Below are positions 41,619 through 50,840 of a DNA stretch of 64,000 bases, in pieces. The notes below the pieces were generated by a model. That model saw only the letters and a program-made list of their open reading frames with translations. It did not search any database and was not told the DNA's origin. The translations under genes and the position numbers were made by a program. This DNA comes from Nitrobacter hamburgensis X14 (GTDB lineage Bacteria; Pseudomonadota; Alphaproteobacteria; Rhizobiales; Xanthobacteraceae): the NCBI RefSeq assembly GCF_000013885.1, contig NC_007964.1:4016001-4080000 (forward strand). Reading direction: 5' to 3'. Positions within the stretch are counted from its first letter, which is position 1, and every line of letters starts with the position of its first letter.

Positions 41619-42952
41619 ATGCGAACACCGGCATGGAGACTGGCGCTGCTGTTCTGCGCGGTGCAATTCACTGCCGCACTGCCGCACTGCCGGCTCCGGC
41701 ACGCGCCGTCACCGAGATCGCGTGGTGGCACGCGATGTCCGGCGAACTCGGCCGGCGGCTCGGACGGCTCGCCACCGAATTCAACGGGTCTCAATCCGAG
41801 TACCGGATCGTGCCGACCTACAAGGGCAACTACACCGAGACGGTGACCGCGGCGATCTTCGCGTTCCGCTCGCGGAGCCAGCCGGCGATCGTGCAGGTCA
41901 ACGAAATCGCCACCGGCACCATGATGGCGGCTCAGGGGGCGATCTATCCGGTCTTCGAGCTGATGCGCGACGAGGACGAAGCGTTTTCCCCGGCGGCCTA
42001 TCTTCCGGCCATCACGGGATACTATGCCGATGTCGCGGGCAACCTGCTGTCGTTCCCGTTCAATGTCTCGACCCCCATCCTCTATTACAACAAGGACCTG
42101 TTCCGCACCGCCGGTCTTGATCCCGAGAGGCCGCCGAAGACCTGGCCGGAGGTCGGCGAAGCCGCGAAGAGGCTGCGCGAGGCCGGGGTCGCTTGCGGCT
42201 TCACCACGTCGTGGCCGTCATGGGTCAATGTCGAGAGTTTTCTCGCCTTGCACAATCTGCCGATCGCAACGCGCGCCAACGGGTTCGGCGGGCTCGACGC
42301 CGTCCTCATTTTCAACAATCCACTGATGGTCCGCCACGTTGCCCAACTCGCCGAATGGCAGAAGACCGGAATTTTCGACTATAGCGGCCGGGGAACGGCT
42401 GCCGAGCCTCGTTTCCAGCATGGCGAATGCGGCATCTTCATGGGCTCTTCGGCGACCCGCGCGGATATCATCGCCAATTCCAAATTCGCCGTCGGCCAAG
42501 GCATGCTGCCGTTTTGGCCGGATGTCGAAGGCGCGCCGCAGAACACCATCATCGGCGGCGCCACATTATGGGTGCTGCGCGATCGCCCGCGCGAGGAATA
42601 CAAGGGCGTCGCAAAATTCTTTGCCTATCTGTCGAAGCCCGAAGTACAGGCAGCCTGGCACCAGCACACCGGCTACCTGCCGATTACCCGCGCGGCATTC
42701 GATCTCACCCGCGCGCAGGGCTTTTACGATCGCAATCCGGGGTCCGCGATCGCGATCGAACAGATGACGCTGAAGCCGCCGACCGAGAATTCAAGGGGGT
42801 TGCGGCTCGGGTCGTTCGTTCTGATCCGCGCCGTCATCGAGGACGAACTCGAACAGGCCTTCAGCGGCAAGAAGAGCGCGCAGGCCGCGATGGATTCGGC
42901 GGTGGCGCGCGGCAACAAGCTGCTGCGCCAGTTTGAGCGCACCAATCCGTGA
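41619..42952 (+). pseudogene. ugpB: UgpB-like sn-glycerol-3-phosphate binding protein, frameshifted in the signal peptide
   Basis: The mature part reads as a full UgpB-type protein (VTEIAWWHAMSGELGRRLGR, VPTYKGNYTETVTAAIFAFR, QVNEIATGTMMAAQGAIYPV). The signal peptide MRTPAWRLALLFCAVQFTAA starts at ATG 41619 after GGAGG but lies in another frame. Between them are two 8-bp units ACTGCCGC (41670-41685) plus a partial third; deleting one unit joins the frames to give ...TAALPAPARAVTEIAWW. As written, export would fail. An ATG at 41634 could give a leaderless protein. No ugpAEC genes follow. Confidence 0.8.
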
Positions 42953-42980
42953 CGAGTGTCGGGCAGTCGTTACGGTTGCC

Positions 42981-43120
42981 ATTGCCAGGCATGGCCCATT
43001 CCAGAAACGGCGTCGCTTCCGCTTGCCTATGCGAAGAACGGAGTCGCTTCGCTCGCCTATGACCCGGCAATCCATCCCTTTGAGACGATGGATGCCCGGA
43101 TCAAGTCCGGGCATGACGAC
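42981..43120. repeat. Palindromic intergenic repeats between ugpB and phaR
   Basis: About 140 bp of short palindromes (GGCGTCGCTTCCGCTTGCCTATG, repeated with variation; GATGCCCGGATCAAGTCCGGGCATGACG) of the same type as at 52661-52772. They separate two convergent genes. Confidence 0.65.
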
Positions 43121-43165
43121 GTCTGATTCCATCAATACGATCAGTCCTCTCGGACTCGTGCGCGC

Positions 43166-43777
43166 CTATTCCTTCTTCGGCTCTTTCGACATCCGCTCGA
43201 GGCGCTCCTGCATCTCTTTCATCTGACGGCGAAGATCCTCGATATTGTCGCCGGCATTATTGTCGCCTGCATTTGAGGCGTCAGGCGTTTTCTCCGGTTC
43301 GGGCGCGGCGGTCCCACTGCGCGGCGGCACGAACGGCTTGAACATCGAGAATGTGCGTTCGAACAATTCCATGTTGCGGCGGACATGCTCTTCGAGCGGC
43401 GCGAAGGGGGTGCCGCTGAAGGTGCTGGTCATCTGCTTGCGAAACTTCTCCTGCTCGCGGGTCAGCATGTCGATCGAGCGTTCGAGATATTTCGGCACCA
43501 CCATCTGCATGCTGTCGCCATAGAAACGGATCAGCTGCCGCAGGAACGTGGTCGGGAGCAGATTCTGTCCGGCCTTGTTTTCCTGCTCGAAAATGATCTG
43601 CGCCAGCACCGAGCGGGTGATGTCGTCGCCGGTCTTTGCATCGAAAACGAGGAAATCCTCGCCCTGCTTGACCATCGTCGCGAGATCTTCGAGCGTCACA
43701 TAGGTGCTGGTGCCGGTATTATAGAGTCTCCGGTTTGCATATTTCTTGATTGTCGTTGGTGTCTCTGATTTCGCCAT
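43166..43777 (-). CDS. phaR: Polyhydroxyalkanoate synthesis repressor PhaR
   Basis: 203-residue DNA- and PHB-binding regulator. N-terminal PHB/PHA accumulation domain: TIKKYANRRLYNTGTSTYVT, DFLVFDAKTGDDITRSVLAQ and LLPTTFLRQLIRFYG. The C-terminus is a charged coiled coil (EDLRRQMKEMQERLERMSKE). The ATG at 43777 gives the canonical MAKSETPTTIKKY start; the frame extends upstream without similarity. Divergent from phaA, which it is expected to control. Confidence 0.93.
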   Translation of the reverse strand: MAKSETPTTIKKYANRRLYNTGTSTYVTLEDLATMVKQGEDFLVFDAKTGDDITRSVLAQIIFEQENKAGQNLLPTTFLRQLIRFYGDSMQMVVPKYLERSIDMLTREQEKFRKQMTSTFSGTPFAPLEEHVRRNMELFERTFSMFKPFVPPRSGTAAPEPEKTPDASNAGDNNAGDNIEDLRRQMKEMQERLERMSKEPKKE

Positions 43778-44090
43778 AGGTCCCACACGTCCATCACACC
43801 GAGGACAAGAAACCCCGCCGGCGTCCACGATGGGGTTAACAAGTAGCGCATTGCAGCAAAGTAAGCACTTTCGGCACGCTTCGGCTACCGTTTTATGAGG
43901 GACAGTCAATTCCAAAGCACAGAGACTGCTCAGGAATATGCCCGGGCGCAACTTGGCCATTGGCGCGATTGACACGCTCTCGTGAGGGTGAATTGACACA
44001 CTCCCGTGAGGTTAACAGGATAGAACCCAGACACGGGGTCGTCGGCGGCCCTCGTCCAGTTTCAAGTCACTCAAGTTTCAGGAGGTGTCC

Positions 44091-45268
44091 ATGTCAGACG
44101 ATGTCGTCATCGTCAGCGCCGCCCGCACCCCGGTGGGAAGTTTCAACGGTGCGTTCGCCACCACGCCGGCCCATACTCTCGGCGCTGTCGCCGTCAAGGC
44201 CGCGTTGGAGCGGGCGGGTATCGAGCCGGGACGCGTCTCCGAGGTTATCCTGGGCCAGATTTTGACCGCGGCGCAGGGCCAGAACCCGGCGCGGCAGGCG
44301 TCGATCGCCGCCGGCGTTCCGGTGGAAATCCCGGCCTGGGGCGTCAACCAGCTCTGCGGTTCGGGGCTGCGCACGGTCGCGCTCGGCTATCAGGCCATTC
44401 TCAACGGTGATTCGGACATCGTTGTCGCCGGCGGACAGGAATCCATGAGCATGGCGCCGCACGCCCAGTACCTGCGCGGCGGCGTCAAGATGGGCGGCCT
44501 CGAACTGATCGACACCATGATCAAGGACGGCCTGTGGGATGCGTTCAACGGTTACCACATGGGCAACACCGCCGAGAACGTCGCCCGTCAGTACCAGATC
44601 ACCCGCCAGCAGCAGGACGAATTCGCCGCCGGCTCCCAGAACAAGGCGGAAGCCGCGCAGAAGGCCGGCCGGTTCAAGGACGAGATCGTGCCGGTCACCG
44701 TCAAGAATCGCAAGGGCGATATCGTCGTCGACACCGACGAATATCCGAAGTCCGGCGTGACGGTCGAAACCATCGCCAAGCTGCGCCCGGCCTTCGAGAA
44801 GGACGGCACGGTGACCGCGGCCAACGCGTCGGGAATCAACGACGGCGCCGCCGCCGTGGTGCTGATGTCAGCCGGGCAGGCGGCGAAAGAGGGCAAGACC
44901 CCCTCGCCCGCATCGTCTCGTGGGCTCATGCCGGCGTAGATCCGAAGATCATGGGCACCGGCCCGATCCCGGCGTCGCGTGCCGCGCTGAAGAAGGCGGG
45001 CTGGACTATCGACGATCTCGACCTGATCGAGGCCAACGAGGCCTTCGCCGCGCAGGCCTGCGCCGTCAACAAGGACCTCGGCTGGGATACCTCCAGGGTC
45101 AACGTCAACGGCGGCGCCATCGCCATCGGGCATCCGGTCGGCGCCTCCGGCGCGCGCGTGCTGGTGACGCTGCTGTACGAAATGCAGAAGCGCGACGCCA
45201 AAAAGGGCCTCGCCACGCTGTGCATCGGCGGCGGCATGGGTATCGCCATGTGCGTCGAGCGCGGCTGA
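44091..45268 (+). pseudogene. phaA: Acetyl-CoA acetyltransferase PhaA, one-base frameshift
   Basis: Beta-ketothiolase making acetoacetyl-CoA for PHB. From ATG 44091 (after AGGAGG) the frame carries VIVSAARTPVGSFNGAF and the nucleophile in VNQLCGSGLRT but ends early at 44939. The rest (VSWAHAGVDPKIMGTGPIPA, IAIGHPVGASGARV, LCIGGGMG) is in the next frame to 45268. The break is in a run of five C at 44899-44903, where a sixth C would restore ...EGKTPLARIVSWAHAG and a 392-residue protein. Real mutation or sequencing error. Confidence 0.9.
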
Positions 45269-45329
45269 ACCGATGAAGGCGAACGGATGGCGGACATGGT
45301 GTCACCGCAGTTCACACTGACAATAAAAC

Positions 45330-45354
45330 GCCCGGTCTCGTGCCGGGCATTTTT
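45330..45354 (+). terminator. Intrinsic terminator after phaA
   Basis: GCCCGG-TCTCGTG-CCGGGC hairpin followed by ATTTTT. It separates phaA from phaB, so phaB probably has its own promoter. Confidence 0.75.
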
Positions 45355-45404
45355 ATCTGCAAGGCTTTTGTTTCAACGATCGGATAATTCCGCCTTTAAG
45401 CCGA

Positions 45405-45530
45405 TAGCGTTTTCGAGCGAAGCATATCCTCGGGCTTGACCGAGGATGGCTACCGGTTCGCGTCAAGAAAACGCGTCAAACAAAAAGCTGGAGCCCGGCT
45501 TTGATTCCATCAAAGCCGGAACAGCTCTAG
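45405..45530. repeat. Dispersed repeat, TAG-CTA family, copy 3
   Basis: 126 bp, TAGCGTTTTCGAGCGAAGCA... to ...AAGCCGGAACAGCTCTAG, placed between phaA and phaB. Its end directly adjoins the phaB ribosome site (AGGAGG). Confidence 0.82.
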
Positions 45531-45542
45531 GAGGATGATGCG

Positions 45543-46268
45543 ATGGCTAGAGTAGCACTGGTGACGGGGGGAACGCGGGGTATCGGCGGCGCGATCAGCA
45601 AGGCGCTGAAAGCCGCCGGATACAAAGTCGCGGCGAGCTACGCCGGCAACGATGCCGCGGCGGAGAAGTTCAAGACGGAGACCGGCATCCCCGTCTACAA
45701 ATGGGACGTCACCTCCTTTGAGGCCTGCACCGAGGGCGTCAGGAAGGTCGAGGCGGAACTCGGCCCCATCGAGGTGCTCGTGAACAATGCCGGCATCACC
45801 AAGGACGGCGCCTTCCACAAGATGACGCTGGAACAGTGGAGCGCCGTCATCAACACCAATCTCGGCTCGCTGTTCAACATGACGCGCCCGGTGATCGAAG
45901 GCATGCGCGCGCGCAAGTTCGGCCGCATCATCAACATCTCCTCGATCAACGGCCAGAAAGGCCAATTCGGCCAGGTGAACTATTCGGCGGCGAAGGCCGG
46001 CGACATCGGCTTCACCAAGGCCCTGGCGCTGGAGAACGCCAAGGGCGGAATCACGGTGAACGCGATCTGCCCGGGTTACATCAACACCGAAATGGTGCAG
46101 GCTGTGCCGAAGGACGTCGTCGAGAAGAGCATTCTGCCGCACATCCCGGCAAACCGTCTTGGCGAGCCCGAGGAGATCGCGCGCGCGGTGGTGTTCCTCG
46201 CCGACGACGACGCCGGCTTCATCACCGGGTCGACGCTCTCCGTCAACGGCGGGCAGTATCAGGCGTGA
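45543..46268 (+). CDS. phaB: Acetoacetyl-CoA reductase PhaB
   Basis: 241-residue short-chain dehydrogenase reducing acetoacetyl-CoA to (R)-3-hydroxybutyryl-CoA with NADPH. Cofactor motif VTGGTRGIGGAISKAL, NNAGITKDGAF, catalytic Ser in IINISSINGQKGQFGQ and the Tyr/Lys of QVNYSAAKAGDIGF. Ends NGGQYQA. The Shine-Dalgarno sequence (AGGAGG) starts at the very end of dispersed repeat copy 3. Confidence 0.94.
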   Translation: MARVALVTGGTRGIGGAISKALKAAGYKVAASYAGNDAAAEKFKTETGIPVYKWDVTSFEACTEGVRKVEAELGPIEVLVNNAGITKDGAFHKMTLEQWSAVINTNLGSLFNMTRPVIEGMRARKFGRIINISSINGQKGQFGQVNYSAAKAGDIGFTKALALENAKGGITVNAICPGYINTEMVQAVPKDVVEKSILPHIPANRLGEPEEIARAVVFLADDDAGFITGSTLSVNGGQYQA

Positions 46269-46367
46269 TTTCTTCCCTTACCTCGTCTTGTTTTTACGGG
46301 GAGAGGTCGCTCGCGTAGCGAGCGGGTAAGAGGCTCTTGAGGATCGCTGAACTGCTGACAAGCAAGC

Positions 46368-46483
46368 CGTCATGCCCGGCCTTGTGCCGGGCATCCACGT
46401 CTTTCAAGCATTCCAACGGAAAAGACGTGGATGGCCGGGATATCTGCGCGAAGACGCGCTTTGCGCTTTGGCCCGGCCATGAC
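46368..46483. repeat. Palindromic intergenic repeat after phaB
   Basis: CGTCATGCCCGGC...GCCGGGCATCCACGTCTT, then AAGACGTGGATGGCCGGG...GCCCGGCCATGAC: two nested hairpins, the classical form of this family. Confidence 0.75.
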
Positions 46484-46494
46484 AGAGAATTTTC

Positions 46495-47361
46495 ATGACC
46501 TCCCGCACCGCCACGCTCATCGGCCTCACCGCCATCCTGATGTGGTCGCTGCTCGCGGTGATGACGGTCGCGACCGGGCGCATTCCCGCCTTTCAACTGG
46601 CGGCGATGACGTTTGCGATCGGTGGCCTCGCCGGCTGCGCGAGCTGGCTGTTCCGCCCCGAAGGCGCCCGCGCGTTGCAACAGCCGCCGGTGGCGTGGCT
46701 GGTCGGGGTCGGCGGGCTGTTCGGCTATCACGCGCTGTATTTCATCGCGCTGCGGCTGGCGCCGCCCGCCGAAGCCGGCCTGCTGAATTATCTCTGGCCG
46801 CTGCTGATCGTGCTGTTTTCGTCGTTGCTGCCGGGCGAGCGGCTAGCGCCGCACCATCTGATCGGCGCGATCCTCGGGCTCACTGGGACGGTGCTGCTGG
46901 TCGCGGGCAACACCTCGATCCAGTTCGAACGCACCCAGATGTCGGGTCTCGCGGCGGCGTTCATCGCGGCGTTTGTCTGGGCGGCGTATTCGGTGCTGTC
47001 GCGGCGGCTGGCCTCGGTTCCGACCGACGCGGTCGCGGGCTTCTGCCTGGCGACGGCCGTGCTGGCGGCGGTTGCGCACATGCTGGTGGAATCCACGGTG
47101 TGGCCGGACAGCGGCGCGCAGTGGCTCGCGATCGCAGCACTCGGCATCGGTCCGGTCGGTCTCGCCTTCTATGTCTGGGACATCGGCATGAAGCGCGGCG
47201 ACATTCGCGTGCTCGGCGCGGCTGCCTATGCAACGCCGCTGCTCTCGACCACGTTCCTGATATTGGCGGGTTTTGCCAAGCCGACCGCGGCGCTTGGCGT
47301 CGCGGCGGTGCTGATCGCGGGCGGCGGATTGATCGCGGCGAAGGACATGATCTGGAAATAG
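46495..47361 (+). CDS. DMT-superfamily (EamA) transporter
   Basis: 288-residue inner-membrane protein with about ten hydrophobic helices and two EamA repeats; the first begins LIGLTAILMWSLLAVMTVAT. The conserved LNYLWPLLIVLFSSLLPGE segment and overall length resemble the YddG-like aromatic amino-acid exporters. Substrate not determinable. The TAG stop is the first three bases of dispersed repeat copy 4. Confidence 0.88.
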   Translation: MTSRTATLIGLTAILMWSLLAVMTVATGRIPAFQLAAMTFAIGGLAGCASWLFRPEGARALQQPPVAWLVGVGGLFGYHALYFIALRLAPPAEAGLLNYLWPLLIVLFSSLLPGERLAPHHLIGAILGLTGTVLLVAGNTSIQFERTQMSGLAAAFIAAFVWAAYSVLSRRLASVPTDAVAGFCLATAVLAAVAHMLVESTVWPDSGAQWLAIAALGIGPVGLAFYVWDIGMKRGDIRVLGAAAYATPLLSTTFLILAGFAKPTAALGVAAVLIAGGGLIAAKDMIWK

Positions 47362-47477
47362 CGTTTTCGAGCGAAGCACGTCCTCGGGCCTGACCCGAGG
47401 ATGAATACCGGCTCGAGCAAAGAAAACGCGTCAAAACGGAAACCTGGAGCCGGCTTTGATCTCATCAAAGCTGGATA
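47359..47477. repeat. Dispersed repeat, TAG-CTA family, copy 4 (degenerate right end)
   Basis: TAGCGTTTTCGAGCGAAGCACG... ending near GATCTCATCAAAGCTGGA. The left TAG is the stop codon of the DMT gene. Confidence 0.78.
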
Positions 47478-47497
47478 TTCCTATTTCCCGCCGCCGC

Positions 47498-48862
47498 TCA
47501 CGTCTGCAGCGCGGCAAAGTGCCCGCGCCGCTGCAGCCAGGCCAGCAGGATCAGGCTTGGCAGCGCCACCAGCATGCAGATCACGAAGAACAGCGGCCAT
47601 CCGGTCGCCTCGGCGACGAACCCGGCGCTGGCGGACAAATAGGTTCGGCCGACGGCGGCAAGCGCCGTGAGCAGGGCATATTGGGTGGCGGTGTGCAGCG
47701 GATTGCGGCACAGCGCCGAGAGATAGGCGACGAAGATCACTGTGCCGATGGCGCTGGTGAAATTTTCCGCCGTGATCGCGAACGCCAGCGCCCATTGATT
47801 GACGCCGGCCAGCGCCAGCCACGAGAATGACAGGTTGGCCACCGCCTGCAAAATGCCGCCGATCCACAGGCTCGCCGCCAGCGGATAGCGCCGCGCCACG
47901 AACCCGCCCGCGAAACCGCCGATCAGGGTCGCGGCGAGACCGACGCCCTTGACGATGGCGGCGTAGTCGTTGCGGGTGAAGCCGAGGTCGATGACGAAAG
48001 GCGCGGTCATGGTGCCGGAGAACGCGTCGGTGAACTTGAACAGCACGATGAAGGCCAGCACCGCCAGCGCGTCCTTCCTTGCGAGAAACTCGGAGAATGC
48101 GCCGATCGCGGCGTTCATGACGCGTGCAAAACCGCCCTCGGCCCGCGTTGCCTGCTCGGCGCGTACGGATTGCTCGGGCTCGGTGGCGGCAAGCGCGGTG
48201 ATGGTGCCGATCAGGACCATTACCGCCATGCTGACATAGCCCCATGACCACGCCGCGGCGCGGACCAGCCCCGTCCCTTCAAACGCGCTGACCATGAAGA
48301 GAGCGCCGGCGGTCGAGACCAGCATGCCGATGCGATAGGCGGCGACGTAGCCCGCCATGCCGGCGGCCTGCTCGCTTTCCGGCAGGCTCTCGACGCGAAA
48401 GGCATCGACCACGATGTCCTGCGTCGCCGATGTCGCAGCCACGAGCAGCGCGCCGAGCGCGACGAACCACGGCGCCTTCACCGGATCGGTCGAGGCCAGC
48501 AGCAGGATCGCCGCGATCAGAAGCAGTTGCGAGAAGACGAGCCAGCCGCGGCGGCGGCCGAACCGCCGCGTCAGCAGCGGAATGTGCAGGGCATCGACCA
48601 GCGGCGCCCACAGAAACTTCAGCGTGTAGGGTGTGCCGACGAGGACGAACAGACCGATGGCGCGCAGGTCGATGCCGGACTCCGTCATCCATATCTGCAG
48701 CGTCGATCCCGACAACGCCAGCGGCAGGCCGGACGAGAAGCCGAGCAGCATCACAATGAGAACGCGCGGTTGCAGATAGACCGCAATGCTCTCGCGCCAT
48801 GACGCGCGCGGGGCGGCGTCGGATCCATTCGGCGGGGCGACGGTGGTGTCCGGAGCAGTCAT
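47498..48862 (-). CDS. AmpG-like MFS permease
   Basis: 454-residue transporter with 12 predicted helices. AmpG-type features: LLGFSSGLPLALSGSTLQIW, GTPYTLKFLWAPLVD, FGRRRGWLVFSQ and ATSATQDIVVDAFRVE. AmpG imports muropeptides (GlcNAc-anhydroMurNAc-peptides) for cell-wall recycling. The ATG at 48862 gives MTAPDTTV; a longer frame upstream runs toward rmuC. No beta-lactamase regulator nearby. Confidence 0.85.
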   Translation of the reverse strand: MTAPDTTVAPPNGSDAAPRASWRESIAVYLQPRVLIVMLLGFSSGLPLALSGSTLQIWMTESGIDLRAIGLFVLVGTPYTLKFLWAPLVDALHIPLLTRRFGRRRGWLVFSQLLLIAAILLLASTDPVKAPWFVALGALLVAATSATQDIVVDAFRVESLPESEQAAGMAGYVAAYRIGMLVSTAGALFMVSAFEGTGLVRAAAWSWGYVSMAVMVLIGTITALAATEPEQSVRAEQATRAEGGFARVMNAAIGAFSEFLARKDALAVLAFIVLFKFTDAFSGTMTAPFVIDLGFTRNDYAAIVKGVGLAATLIGGFAGGFVARRYPLAASLWIGGILQAVANLSFSWLALAGVNQWALAFAITAENFTSAIGTVIFVAYLSALCRNPLHTATQYALLTALAAVGRTYLSASAGFVAEATGWPLFFVICMLVALPSLILLAWLQRRGHFAALQT

Positions 48863-48923
48863 GTCGCATGTGCTAGCAGATTCGGCCTCTTTCCCCTCTC
48901 CTCTTGTGGGAAAGCGCGAAAGC

Positions 48924-50138
48924 TTACTCACCCGCCTGGATTTTGCGGCCGAACTGCGGCGGATACAGCTCCGGCTCGCCGGGCTTGACGATCCGCGGCG
49001 TCTCCGTAGCTGCCTCGTCCTTGCTGAAATCGAGTTCCTCGATCCTCACTGCGCGCTTGTCGATCTTGCCGACCGAGATCAGGACCTGCCTGACATCCTC
49101 GCTGACCTGATCGAAATGGCTGCCGAGCCTGCTGACCCGGTCGCGCAGGCGCTCGACGTCACCCATCATGCTCATGACCTCGGTCCGCACCTTGTCGGCG
49201 GCATCGCGCATCCGCGCGTCCTTGAGAAGCTGCTGCATCACCTGGATCGCCAGCATCAAAAGCGATGGCGACACCAGCACGATCCGGGCGCGATAGGCCT
49301 TCTGGATCACATCGTCGAAGGCGTCATAGATCTCGGCATAGACCGACTCCGACGGCACGAACATCAGGGCGTTATCCTGGGTCTCGCCCGGGATCAGGTA
49401 TTTTCCGGCGATATCGTTGACGTGTTTCATGACGTCGGCGCGCAGCCGCTGGCTTGCGAACTTCCTTTCGTCGTCGGTGCGGGCGTCGTGGAGCGCCGTC
49501 ATGGCCTCCAGCGGGAATTTCGCGTCGATGCAGAGGGGGCGCTGGTCGGGGAGGAAGATCACACAGTCCGGCCGCTTGCCGTTCGACAGCGTGTACTGGA
49601 AGGCAAACGAGTCTTTCGGCATGCCGTCCTGCACGATCGCTTCCATCCGCGCCTGTCCGAATGCGCCGCGCGACTGCTTGTTGGCGAGCACCTCGCGCAG
49701 CGTCGTCACCTGCGCCGTCAGGTCGGTCAGGTTCTTGTGCGCATTGTCGATAATCCCGAGCCGCTCGTGCAGCACGCGCAGGCTGTCCATGGTGTTGCGC
49801 GTGGTCTATTCCATCGACTGGCCGACCCGATGGGTGACCGAATCGAGCCGCTCGCTGACGGCGCGCGCCATCTCCGCCTGGCGCCCCGCGAGCGCCCGAC
49901 CCATGGCGTCGACGCGGCCGGTGGCCTCGGCCTGCGCGCGCATCATGTCGCCGAGACGGTCCTCCAGTTCGTCGGCGCGGCTCGCCTGCGCCAGCGCCAT
50001 TTCGGTTCCCCGGCGACCGGAGCGCGCGATCACAATGGCGATAATCAGCAGCAGCACCAGCGCCAGCGCGCCGAATGCGATCAGCACGCCGCCTGCTCGC
50101 ACTGGTACGTCGGCCAGCATGAAAAGGATCTGGTTCAT
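48924..50138 (-). pseudogene. rmuC: DNA recombination protein RmuC, interrupted by one amber codon
   Basis: Membrane-anchored RmuC: N-terminal helix (GALALVLLLIIAIVIA), coiled coil (RADELEDRLGDMMRAQAEAT), then the RmuC nuclease-like domain (RGAFGQARMEAIVQD, DCVIFLPDQRPLCIDAKFPL, MFVPSESVYAEIYD). The frame is otherwise continuous over 405 codons but has TAG at 49806-49808 after HRVGQSME, where relatives have Gln (CAG). An ATG at 49790 could restart the C-terminal part (288 residues), which carries the catalytic domain. Confidence 0.9.
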
Positions 50139-50288
50139 CCGGCCCTTGTAGCCGATTCGGCGGCCGATACGAACAAAGAGAGAACATATTGGGTTAACGA
50201 AAGCCCGATTTTTATGGTTAACACATGCTTAACGACCCGAAATCGCCATGGATTGACCGCGGCAGACCGGGGGATTACATCGCCCGCC

Positions 50289-50816
50289 ATGGCTATTCGC
50301 GAAATAATCATTCTGCCGGACAAGCAGTTGCGTCTGGTTTCGAGGCCGATCGAAACGGTCACGCCGGAGATCCGCAAGCTTGCCGACGACATGTTCGAAA
50401 CCATGTACGACGCACCGGGCATCGGGCTTGCCGGCATCCAGATCGCGCAACCGTTGCGCATCATCACCATGGACCTCGCCAGGCGCGACGAGGAGGGCGA
50501 ACTCACGCCGCGGCCGCGCATCTTCATCAATCCGGAAATCCTGTCGGCGTCCGAGGAACTCTCGACCTACGAAGAGGGCTGCCTGTCGATCCCCGAATAT
50601 TACGAGGAGGTCGAACGGCCGGCGCGGGTGCGTGTTCGCTTCACCGATCTCGATGGCAAGGTGCACGAGGAGGATGCCGAGGGGATCTACGCCACCTGCA
50701 TCCAGCACGAGATCGACCATCTCAACGGCGTGCTGTTCGTCGATCACATCTCGAAACTGAAACGCGACCGCGTGGTGAAGAAGTTCACCAAGGCTGCGAA
50801 GCTCGCCGCGAAATAG
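50289..50816 (+). CDS. def: Peptide deformylase
   Basis: 175-residue metalloenzyme removing the formyl group from nascent proteins. Motif 1 is GIGLAGIQIA (usual GxGLAAxQ), motif 2 EEGCLSIPEYYEEV with the Cys ligand, motif 3 CIQHEIDHLNG with both His ligands. Followed 24 bp later by fmt, the enzyme that adds the formyl group; this pairing is typical. Confidence 0.96.
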   Translation: MAIREIIILPDKQLRLVSRPIETVTPEIRKLADDMFETMYDAPGIGLAGIQIAQPLRIITMDLARRDEEGELTPRPRIFINPEILSASEELSTYEEGCLSIPEYYEEVERPARVRVRFTDLDGKVHEEDAEGIYATCIQHEIDHLNGVLFVDHISKLKRDRVVKKFTKAAKLAAK

Positions 50817-50840
50817 TCTCGCAAACAGATCGGCTCGTTC

